Shown: in pieces, positions 48,828 through 59,412 of the stretch
Numbering within the stretch: the stretch's first letter is position 1
How the letters are laid out: every line of letters begins with the position of its first letter
NCBI GenBank assembly: GCA_003640385.1
Contig: RCAB01000018.1
Location: 1 to 64,000 of the forward strand
DNA length: 64,000 nt
From: Setaria digitata
Taxonomy: Eukaryota > Nematoda > Chromadorea > Rhabditida > Setariidae
Direction: 5' to 3'
Position numbers and translations under genes: made by a program
The notes under the pieces: model-generated
What the model was told of the DNA's origin: nothing
Databases searched by the model: none
What the model saw: the letters and a program-made list of their open reading frames with translations, nothing else

Positions 48828-50350
48828 TATTAATTACTAGTTAGTATGACTGTTTAGTCTTATTGATGACAATTAATAACCAAAGATTAATCTAGGAACG
48901 GAATAGAGACTTGGAATTTAGGATTTAAATTATATACTATCTCCACTTTGCTGAGAACTTTTGCTTAAATCTGATTGAGCAATTCATTTTTGTGATTGTC
49001 TTTTAATGGCATAAATTTAAGCTACTACTGATTTAATTTGTACAAATAGATTCTTACTCTCAGTGCAGAACTAATTACTTTGGTCTGTTTAGTTCGATCG
49101 CCAGTGTTTGACTTGAGGTACCCTGCTGTCGTGGATGCCATTTAAGTCTAGCTACTTCTCAAGGCCTTTGGAGACCACACTAATATCACCCAACCCCCTC
49201 CCCTATCCCATTTATTTCTATTGTGTAATTTTTAGAGGCAGGCATTCAAAAAATGCCTTTTTTTTCCTTCACATCAAGAGGAAAATATCTTTAGAAAAAT
49301 GATTTATGTTCGGAGGCATTTTCTGACTCCTCCGCGTCTTCCATTTCCATCAGAATTGCAGTATAAATTGACCTGCCTATTCTGTAAATGATACTTTACT
49401 CGTCATTTAAACTGCTACTATAATTGGTACTACTACAGGTGTTGATATTTATGAAATTTGATAATTAGTCCATGTAGGATTTTTGTCATGAACAAAGTAA
49501 CAATCAAAAGAAACCCTAGTCGGTGATCTGTGATCTGTGAGGTTCAAAGTAAACATAACAATAATCAACACTTCTCTCGGGAATGTTCCCTCAATCAATT
49601 GATACCGATATATATGGAATGTGATTTTAGGATTTCATCAGTTATGAAGTAGCAGTTCTCCCTCAGTTTTTTATCCTTCTGATCATCGTTTTTTATTGTT
49701 ACAATTACCGTCACTATTGTTTTTAATACAAATTATTTGTACTTGTTTTTCGATCAGTTATAATTTTTGTCATTTTGATAAATCATAATTTTTCTTGTTC
49801 ATATCTCGCAGAACTGTGTAAGAGAACATGAACTTTCTGCTGCTACAATTCAGTTTCTAACTGAAATTAAACTTTTTTTTTTCGAATGAAGAACATAGTC
49901 GGAAAAAAAGTTTCCATCGAAAGGACTAATGCTATCGATAAAGTTTTTCCGTCCGATATTTCGCTTTATTGCTGCAAAGATTTGTCTTTTTGGTCATTAA
50001 CTTGTACATTAATAAATTCGCCTTCGTTTTCAGAAATTTCACTATTTCAGAATAAAGGACAAATGAGACTCCGGTGTTCCGGAAAATTTCTCTCTTCTCC
50101 GTTCTCATTCAACACGCGGAATTAACTTTGTTATCTGCAAATTTATTATTATTTTTGTAGATTGTTGCAATTATCCAGAATCTGATTCCGCTACATGCTG
50201 TGAAAAAATTGCAACTGCATCATTTGTTTTAAATACAGATGAAGCAATTTAATGATACATTAACGACTGTCTCATCACTGATAAGCAACTGATGCAAACT
50301 GATAATATAATGAAGTGTTCACTTACTACACCCATCTAATATCACAGACA
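48828..50350. other. Upstream region of the nicotinic receptor gene
   Basis: Lies between the divergent unrecognised minus-strand gene and the receptor start. One possible minus-strand first exon (about 49143-49064) is in it. The rest is AT-rich and probably promoter sequence; no specific element is identified. Confidence 0.4.
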
Positions 50351-53300
50351 ATGTATTTCATTTTTTTAATAACTGCTTGCATCGCTCACACAGGTGAGTT
50401 ACGTCGTTCATCTTTATTATGCGGCGCTCAACTTTCACATTTGGACTGAAAGTTAGTGCTGCGAATTTTAAAGGTAGAATTCGCAGACCTTGCGATTTGC
50501 AGTCTGCTCGAAGTATCATAACGATTAATTTATAAAAACAATTGAAATGTTTTTTGCATGTGAGCCTTTTGAAGTGTAGTGGGACGTGAACAGACACGTG
50601 AGGAGAGTGACGAACAACGTCTCCTACGCCACCTACTCAACCATTACGAGAAAGCAGTGCGACCGGTGCGAAATGCTTCTAACACAGTGGTTGTCAAGAT
50701 GGGTATGACGATGACCAACATTTTCGACATGGCACGTTCATTTTCTTTACAGAGAGTTCTCACTTCCTTGGCTTAGACAGGTGAACGTCACTCTTTCTTC
50801 GTGTCTCGAATTATACCAGTGGTTAGACTGAACGCTGAATGTTCATGCTGAAGTTGGAGATTCCAGGCTAAAACTTTGGGCCATGAAGCCAGTTAGAAGT
50901 GCGTCTAACAAGATCAATGAAGTGCTTCAAGTTTTATTTTTAAATCATACTATATAATTATAGGACGAGAAGAATCAGGTGCTAACAATAAATGTATGGC
51001 TGGATCAAGTTAGTTAACTTCTTTTGTTGCAAATAATTTCCACTTCACTGGATGAGGTCTTTTCAAATTTTAGAAAACTTGATAATGCAGGAGTGGAAAG
51101 ATGAGTTGTTGGTATGGGAGCCGGAAGAATTCGGAGGGATTGAATCTGTTCGAGTACCATGTGACCTAATTTGGCTACCTGACATTGTTCTTTATAACAA
51201 GCAAGTTTCATAATTCTTTGATCAAATAGAGGAAATGAAGAAACGAGTGAGATCGATTCATCCCAAATTTTTATAAAATCAAATTCAGCGCAGATGACTA
51301 CACAGTTGGCTCAACGCATTCACGCGCAGTGTTATATTATGATGGTACCGTCTTCTGGCCACCTCCAACACAGCTTCGCAGTACTTGTAAAATTGATGTC
51401 ACCTATTTTCCGTTTGACAGTCAGCACTGTGCAATCAAATTCGGCTCGTGGACCTATCATGGTGTAGCGAAGTTTCGAAACTTTTTGTGACATATATATT
51501 TCTAAGATTTCGGTATCAGGAGTTATGAATTTGATAAACAGCAATGAAAATAGTAAATTGGATTTTGTCGCTCAGAAACTGATTATTAAATTAGTTAAAA
51601 AAGGATTTATTCAGGTTTCCAAGTAGATATCACAAATCGTAGTGCAAATGTTGACTTGAGCAACTATGTGGAATCTGGCGAGTTTGATTTGGTGCGAGTA
51701 TTTCAGAAACGTCAAGTTGTTAAGTATACATGCTGTCCGGAACCTTATCCGGATGTCACATTTTATATCCATATCAGGCGAAAGGTTGGTTAATATGTTC
51801 ATAACAAAAAAAAAAAAACTTTAGAACTAGCTGAACCATGCTCACTAATGCAAAAGAATTGAAAAAGAGCTAAGCATACATTCAGATCTCATGACCTTTT
51901 AATACTCTAATTTAGCTTGCTACAACTTGATAACTCAGAAACCTTCTCTGAAAAGAGTTATCTACAAATTGCAAAATTTTTTCAGTTATTAAGCATGGTT
52001 TTTGAAACAAAATAAAAACTAGTCACAAAAAACACAAGAACTCCTTGATACTTTGACTTATAAAACCGGCCGCCTAATTCTACTAGTAAAAAGGTGGTTT
52101 TCAATTTTAAATTAAAAAAACCGCCTTTATTCGTTCAATAAAATCAACGATTTTTGTAGAGAAATTATCCTTGAATACTTTTTTGCGAATTCTTATTTTA
52201 GTTTTCATAGGGCTTCGAATTGATTGAAATTTCCAACAGAAATAGAAATAAAATTTTTTTCAGACGCTTTATTACTTGTACAATGTTGTATTCCCATGCT
52301 TAATGATGTCCGTTCTGACACTTCTTGGTAATTTATTTAATTGCAATAAAAGTGAAGTATATACGTCAACCTGGAATAGAAAGTCTTAATCATGATCTAT
52401 AAACTATGCCAATATATACTAGAATCCACGCTTCAGCAGAGGAAGTTCCGATAAATTGTTTTCTAAAGATGATGCCTTGTGATGACAGGTTAAGCCTATC
52501 GATGCTAACAAGATGTCAATCAAAAATGAATGGCGTAAAAGAAAAAAATCCACTATGCAATTTTGAATCAAACTGAAGAAATTAAGAAATCTACTCATTT
52601 CCGATAATCGCGTTATTGCCTTCCGAAATATTTCTCAATTTGTCGGTTTAGACCAGAAGAATTGAAATATAATTATTACAGAACTTTTTTCAGTGTTTGT
52701 TTTGCCACCTGATTCAAGTGAGAAAATAGCGCTGGGAATCACAGTTCTTCTTGCATTTTCGGTAAATACAGCCAGCGAAAATGAAATATCTAAAAAATGC
52801 CCAATTTTCTCAAAGAAGAGTTTTTCATTTCTACAGTTAAATTCTCAAGTTCTAAGAAAATAGTATTAATTTGCTGTTGAAAATTATGTAGCTTCTAGTC
52901 TTTAAATACTTCGGTAAACGAAAAATCTGAAAGATATTCTTTTTTAAATCGGGCTGTACCCAACTAACTGCTTTCATTTCAAGCTTGAAAGCTTATTGAC
53001 AATAAAATCAGAGTTTTTTGCAGGAGGTGTTAATAATTTAGTTTCCAGGTGTTTGTGTTAGCGATAGCAGAGAAGATGCCGGAAACTAGTGACTCGATGC
53101 CTCTAATTGGGATCTATCTAACCATTGTTATGCTCATAACAAGCATATCTGTGGTTATGACTGTCATGGTAGATTTCTTCTTTCATTAAGAATATACCTG
53201 AGGTGCGCTGCGCTGTGGTGAAGTGGAGGATGCTCGAAAATCACTTTTAAACCAGGCTTACCTCTTTCAGGTATTGAATTTTCACCATCGCGGTCCATTC

Positions 53301-54062
53301 GATCGTCCCGTACCTGAATGGGTTCGGGTGCTTGTGCTACAGAAACTACGCACTCTTCTGAAAATGCATTTGCAATACCCAACAAGCAGAAGCGGTAACT
53401 TACTTCTGCCAAATGACCAGTTCCACAAAATCAGATCACGAAATATCATTAGTAAGTCACTTTGTTTAGGACAATATGATGATAAAAATCACTCTGCTAT
53501 ACTTTTATGATAATTTTCTGTATGGCTATGGTATTAATAAAAAATGACTATTTTATTTCAGATTTGAAATCGTATCATCAACTTGAGGATCAGTTACTTT
53601 GGTTGCAAGAGACTGAATTCATTACTGTTGATGGATGCTTAACAACACGTAGGACTAAACGTAGCATCGATCTGCAAGTTCGATTACATCGAATACTACA
53701 GGTTATCCGATCTTACAATGATTACAATTAAATTATCGAGAAGTTAGACTTGATTAACATTGATCTGATCGGGATGAAGAGTGAAGTTTATTGTAGATGN
53801 GGAAGTTAGTTTGAGACTTGATTAACATTGATCTGATCGGGATGAAGAGTGAAGTTTATTGTAGATGCTTCTGACGCGTCAAGAAACGAACGATTTGTAT
53901 GAAACGTTAGCCATCGAATGGCGTGAAGTTGCGCGTGTGATTGATCGCTTGCTATTTTGGGTATTTCTTGCATGTACAGTTGTGATAAGTGTCATTTTAC
54001 TTCTTATTATACCAATTATGCACCGTTCATCGGATGAACTCGTGGATCTGAACTCTTACTGA
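50351..54062 (+). CDS. Nicotinic acetylcholine receptor alpha subunit (ACR-16/alpha7-like group)
   Basis: Cys-loop ligand-gated cation channel subunit of nerve or muscle membrane. Twelve exons join in phase to 487 residues: 50351-50393, 50580-50731, 50964-51008, 51091-51200, 51289-51461, 51615-51784, 52264-52327, 52694-52761, 53049-53168, 53271-53451, 53562-53701, 53865-54062. It has a short signal peptide, loop [13 protein letters not shown], the Cys-loop C150-C164 (FPFD at its centre), loop B GSWTYHG, and the vicinal cysteine pair C214-C215 ([10 protein letters not shown]) that defines alpha subunits. TM1-TM3 occupy about 233-320. TM2 (263-282) is flanked by Glu262 and Glu283 at the usual charge rings, so it is cation-selective. 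TM4 is about 451-474. The introns after exons 2 and 4 start with GC. It could be ACR-19, but sequence memory alone does not settle the member. It converges on pat-10, 203 bp away. Confidence 0.94.
53748..53867. repeat. 52-bp direct duplicate flanking an N, inside the receptor's last intron
   Basis: Bases 53748-53799 are repeated at 53816-53867 on either side of the N at 53800. The duplicate includes the acceptor of the last receptor exon, so that acceptor appears twice; the second copy (exon start 53865) continues into the exon. Like the other two N sites, it looks like an unmerged contig overlap. Confidence 0.85.
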
Positions 54063-54265
54063 ATTGATTGTGTAAAGAAATTTTGCTCAAATGCATCTCT
54101 TCCGTTCCATTTCTTTTATTAGAGTATTTTAAATTGCATATGTGAAATGTTTCTAACGTAGTAGTATTAACTGACATCATGTTATGAACAATAAAGAGCA
54201 CTTCATTTCAATTTTTAAGCAGAAGACGGTCTTCACATCTTGAGGAGAAAGTTTGGAATTTGCTT

Positions 54266-56220
54266 TTAGTCAGCATCACCAGCCATTAATTCCCAAAATT
54301 CTGGAAATTATATCATTCTGTGAGATTTATGAATTTCATGATTGAGTGTAATGTTAAAAAAATTCTCGAAGAAGTGAGATCTTTTTTCTCATACCTTCAA
54401 ATTCAATCTTTCCAGACCCATCCTCATCTATTTCGTCTACTGCCGCTTCCAGCTGTTCATCACTCAGATCATCGGCAATTTCTTTCAGCAATGCTTTCAG
54501 AGTGGGTCGAGAAATGTAACCATTACCCTGAAAGACGAAATCAGTGAAATCAGCACAAATGTACAACTTCCCCCATTCTAGGTTAGTATTTCTTCGTTCA
54601 GCAACAGGCCATTCATTCCGATGCTCATTAATTTTACAGAGATGGTTTCATATGGAATTCCCTTGATAGCATATTAGGAACTCTCGATAACCTAAAACCT
54701 TACATAATATTTTTACTAGCTAACAAGCTAGCAGTCTTTTAAAAATTAAAGGATGGAAAAAATGAGACCTCTTTGTCAAAAAGTCGAAAAGCTTCTCTTA
54801 GTTCCTTCTGTAGTGTTTCCTTATCGACCGTGTTAGCAACAGTATAAACAAGGGCACAGAATTCATCGAATTCCAGTTTTCCCGACCCATCAGCATCGAA
54901 TTTTCGGATCAGCTTCCGAAGTTGTTTCTCATCGAAATCTTGTTCCATTGCATGCATGATTTGGCCAATTTGTGTAGCCATGATGTAGCCCTGTTTGCCG
55001 CGATCAAACATGTCAAAGAATTTTTGATATTCTAAAAGCAAACTAAAATCTATCAAGACTCTACCTGATTTGTAGTTAAGATTGTTTAGTATTTCGCACT
55101 GAAGCATGTTTATTAAACTAATTCTAATAAAATTTTTTGTCTTATTAGATAAGGATACATGCTAAGACAATTAGTTAAATAAGTGACGAAATTACTTGAC
55201 ACTATACCGGTTACTGGTAACATAACATAGAATCTGACCCCATAACGTTATTGTTAACATTAATTTTCAAATGAATTAATGTTGCTGACGTTATGTGAAG
55301 GAGAAAGAATAAACCTTCAATTTGCGAGCCATCGATTTCGGCCAGAATTTCTTCAATATCTTCTGCCTGCAATCATTTTGTTAAAAAGATTGTAGAAACA
55401 CATCCGACATGTTAAAAAGAGGGGAATCTATCTCCATGTATATTCTGAATCCAATCCTTTACTCTGTACCTGCAATTTATCAGTGCTAAGACATCAAGAT
55501 CCACGGTGATGGATTTAAACACACTTGAGAAGGCCGAAAAAAAAAAATTCTGTTTGAACTGCGTTTTCCTCTACGGGCTATGGGAATTCACCAAAAAGGG
55601 TTTCAGAAGTTTGAAAGATTTCGAAATGATATCAGTGAAGGTATGATTCTGATGATTCTGTAATGGGCCTCATTCTTGAACTTTCTTTCCCTACCAATTA
55701 CTTGCTATAATTCCTGTAGCATATTATTTCATGATGATTAGTAAATAGGAATTTGTAAACAAAAGTACAGAAGCTTTCAGAACCAATAAAAAATTTTCAT
55801 AGAATGGAAAAGTAAACAAACAAATTTCACTTCACCCATTAGCATAATGGTGGATGCAGATGTTTTTGAAGAAAAGAAATTGTTTTGTATTTTGTTCAAA
55901 TTTAAAATAGATGTAAATTTCCGTAGCACTATAGAAGCTACAATTTTTTGCACTCAATTTTACTGGAAATGTGAGAAAAAGATAGCATCGAGCTGGTTTT
56001 TCAGTTCCACACATTTCTCCCACTCTTTCATTACAAATTTCATAACTTTCCGTTTGCAATAAAATATTTATTCGAATTTATAAAATAACCGATCAGTACA
56101 GACTACATGCATCGTGTCTTACACATTCATTACATTAAGTGAAAGTAGATTTGTCTAAGTTTAAAAGTGAGAAGGATTTGGAGAGGAAAAAATAAGAGGA
56201 AAGAAAGGAGTACTCACCAT
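54266..56220 (-). CDS. pat-10: Troponin C, body-wall muscle type (PAT-10)
   Basis: Calcium sensor of the thin filament that triggers muscle contraction with troponins I and T. Five minus-strand exons (56220-56218, 55366-55315, 55031-54769, 54527-54395, 54300-54266) give exactly 161 residues, which I recall as the C. elegans PAT-10 length. The first coding exon is the ATG alone, followed by GTGAGT. Of the four EF-hand loops, site II (64-75, DADGSGKLEFDE) and site IV (140-151, DEDGSGKIEFEE) are canonical. Site I (28-39, DRGKQGYIMATQ) lacks acidic ligands, and site III (104-115) has Thr at position 12 in place of Glu. That matches the invertebrate pattern of two calcium sites. The stretch FFDMFDRGKQGYIMATQIG closely matches the C. 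elegans protein as I recall it. Confidence 0.97.
55241..55295. repeat. Imperfect hairpin in pat-10 intron 2
   Basis: CATAACGTTATTGTTAACAT plus TAATT pairs with the downstream AATTAATGTTGCTGACGTTATG across an 8-base loop. There are about 17 paired bases with an internal bulge. It is a weak small-RNA precursor candidate; AT-rich introns also produce such structures by chance. Confidence 0.6.
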
Positions 56221-56975
56221 TGTTGCTTGCTGTTAAAACTGAAGTCAGAAGTTCCAGTAGCTCGATGATTCCCTCAGCTTCCCCAGCTTTTGCTCAACAA
56301 GCAACCATCTGAGCAACGCCCCAAAGATGCTCTCAGTGTTGCAGCATATCTCGAGATATTAGAGGCAACTGTTGCCGTTGCTCTCGAGGATGTAAAGTAC
56401 TGAATTACATGGCTGCAGCTTCACCCCATCTACTTCAGTGCATCATTTACTGCCAGAGATTGGCGATGCAATTCTTCGCATCGTCTCTATCGTTCTCCTG
56501 TGGAGAAAAATAAGAAACTCAAAAATTCGCCTTGAAATTCACCTCCAATTCACTGGATCTACAAATTGTTATCAGTCTAACAAAAATGAGCAGAAGATTC
56601 AGAAAGTTCAAGACTGTAGAAATCTTGGATTGACCAAGACGTTTAGAAGCTTTAATCAAAATTCCTTTAACTTTCGTAAGTTCACATTCATTAAGAATGA
56701 GAAAAGTTTATTGTAAAGTTTGTTTACTTGGATACGAAGAATGGGAAAGACAGCTTGATCTTCTGTATTATTCCTTCTTCATTCCAAGATTAGTGCTTTC
56801 TCTAAAAGAGAACTTAGCTTTGAAAGGTTAATCTACCACATTTCATGGCCAAGATAATCTCAATTTCGATTTCTAAAACTGCTGAGAGAGTTCTCTTCTA
56901 AAATTTTCTTTTCAAACTCATACTAAAGAAATCTTCGAAGGAATGAGAAATGAGAATTTAACTTCGAATTTAACC

Positions 56976-57061
56976 ACAACATGAAAATGTGAACGTTGAA
57001 ATGGGCAGAACTCANGAAAGAGACAACATGAAAATGTGAACGTTGAAATGGGCAGAACTCA
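56976..57061. repeat. 39-bp direct duplicate flanking an N
   Basis: Bases 56976-57014 recur exactly at 57023-57061 on either side of the N at 57015. This is the third instance of the pattern and is most simply an unmerged contig overlap. Confidence 0.85.
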
Positions 57062-58065
57062 GAGTTAAATGATATGAAATATCTTTGCAACATCTGAGTC
57101 ACATTTTTTGGCAAATAATGAGGAAAAATTTGAGGTTAAAGAGCAAAAGGAGCAGAAAGTGTAAGGTCATTTGTGAGATTCACTAATAAGAGAAATTTTT
57201 GGGAAAGATATATTCATCGGCATATGCAATTTCTTTGAAATAAAAACTTCTATTTTTATTTCTTTGTTTGTTTTTTCCTTTCGAATTGAAACACATAACA
57301 GTATTGATACGACTGATATTGTTGACTCTCTTCCTCTGCTATCTACATTTGTTCGAGAAATTTAATCAGTGACAAACAGTCTGGTATACTTCTACCGAGT
57401 GAGTGATAAGCCTTCCATCACATGTTGGAACGTGTCGACGTCACTGCAGGAGAAAGAATATTGCTTTGAAACTCTGAGACAACCAGAGCTGAGGTTCTCT
57501 CGTTATGATTTCGAAAAATTTTGTCGAGAATGTTTGCTGTGAATAGCAACGACTTATCGTGTCAGTGTTCCGTGCAAATCTAACAACAGCTCTTGGAAAT
57601 AAATAGCAGTGGAAGAAAAGAAATTAATGTTTTGCGACGAATGAAATAAAAAGAATACAAGGACTTGGCGCTCAACAGATAAGGAAACAAACAAACCAGA
57701 AAAAACAAAATTATTGTTAGATAACGTCGTTTTCATCCGTCAGAAGGCGCATGTTCCGACGCAGGCTTTTGTCAGCAGAAAAATGTAGCGTTATATTAAC
57801 CGGACAATTATTCCTATTTTCTATTTTTGCTGTCGGGATAATGAGGTGTGATTAAGTTTACTGACCGTGAAGGGATTCTTTTTCGGGAAGATTCAGGCTA
57901 GATTAGATGAAGACATTGATTGCAGGCGCTCAGGGATAGAAGAGTATATTGTGGACAACAGATTTCGCCAAGATTAGTTCCTTATGTTCCTTTGGAAAGG
58001 CTTGGATAAGAATCTTTCCCAAAGGTATTTGATAAAATTATCGCCATTCTGTTTGCCACATAAAG

Positions 58066-58395
58066 ATGACTGTTGACTTTTGGAACGCAGAAATGCTTCA
58101 AAGATTGCCGCTGCTATCATACTGTTTGATAGTTTTCTGTTACGTTAGAATGATCAGTCTCAACAAAGTCGGGAAAGTCAGCAACAAAATGCAAATGCCA
58201 CTGGCTGTACAATTTTATCTAACTTTCATCTTTTCCATTTATTATACTTCCACTCATCTCATTATTTCATCAGTTCCAAGCAACATCCATCCAATCTTCA
58301 TTGTTCTCTCGCATTTCTTCCAAGTGATATTTTCACTGAATATCTATCTTTACTATCCAACTTTAATTAACTATCAATATTCAAATACTGCATAG
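58066..58395 (+). CDS. Possible small hydrophobic protein (unsupported frame)
   Basis: A 109-codon frame begins with ATG and encodes about three hydrophobic segments (LLSYCLIVFCYV; FYLTFIFSIYYTSTHLIIS; FIVLSHFFQVIFSLNIYLYY). No family is recognised. Hydrophobic frames are common by chance in T-rich strands, and no splice or promoter context supports it. It could be a remnant of a membrane-protein gene. Confidence 0.2.
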   Translation: MTVDFWNAEMLQRLPLLSYCLIVFCYVRMISLNKVGKVSNKMQMPLAVQFYLTFIFSIYYTSTHLIISSVPSNIHPIFIVLSHFFQVIFSLNIYLYYPTLINYQYSNTA

Positions 58396-59412
58396 TATTA
58401 ACATATTCTTGTATTAACATAACATACTAGCATTGATTACAGACTTGTTATCAGTAAATTGCATAACTTCACTTTAGCTAGAAACTGAAAGAACAGGTAC
58501 AAATGGGGAATTTCTGTTGCGATAGCGTTTGTCCTTTGCATTCAAAAAGGATGCTTTAAAATATTATTATTGGTAATAAAAAAAATAGAGATTTTTAAAA
58601 ATTATTCATTTTCATAGATCTACTTCTGGTGGTTGGTTAGTCGCGAGGTAACTCGAAATTTGATGTGTTTCACCCAAAGGAATAGTGGAGAAACTAAGGA
58701 GAACATAAGATTTTCTTCAACTTCACGAAATTTTATTTAAGCGAAGCTAGAAAACTTGATGTTTTTGTATCTTTTCTATCTTAGTATTCTTTTTTTTTTT
58801 TGAACTAGTATTTGAGCTTTCAGACTTGAATATGTATTTCTCACTGCAAAAAAATCGAGAAATGTATGATTAAAATGAGAATAAAGGAACTAGTGTGTTA
58901 CGTTTGATGCTCGTTTGTGCAACTAGACATGGACTTTACTAAACATTAGACTTCCATAAGGATTGTATGAGGTTTTGACACTTGTTTGAAGAGGCATTAC
59001 TTACTTGAAATATTAACTACAAAAGGCTAATTGTAAGTATCGTTTCTATTCACATGCTTAGTTATTTAATATTTGGAGAGCATCTAGTGAAGAAACAGTA
59101 AACTTAATTTGATATAGCAAACTTTAAATGCCTAAAAATTTCTCAATGGCAGTTCCTTGAAAGGGCCAAAGGTGGTCACATCACGTGCTGTGAAAGTAAA
59201 ACTGGTAACTATTTCTCCAACAGTTTTGGTATTATTGTTTCATTGCTGTCTTCTTTTTTTCCATCATAAGTGCAATACTTGTCACAAATAAAATAATTAA
59301 ATCAGCCCAATTTGACCCAGAATTGTCCTTAATTTAATAGTCTTGCCAGACTATTTTTTGCCTAACTGACGAATGCATTTTCTGAAATTTCTCACATCAA
59401 ACTGTTTAAGGT

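Larger units (their letters stand above)
56221..59412. other. Intergenic region between pat-10 and cln-3
   Basis: The flanking genes diverge, so this 3.2 kb should contain both promoters. Bases next to 56220 are pat-10 5' untranslated and promoter sequence. It holds the N-flanking duplicate at 56976-57061 and a hydrophobic 109-codon frame at 58066-58395. No specific regulatory element is assigned. Confidence 0.45.
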
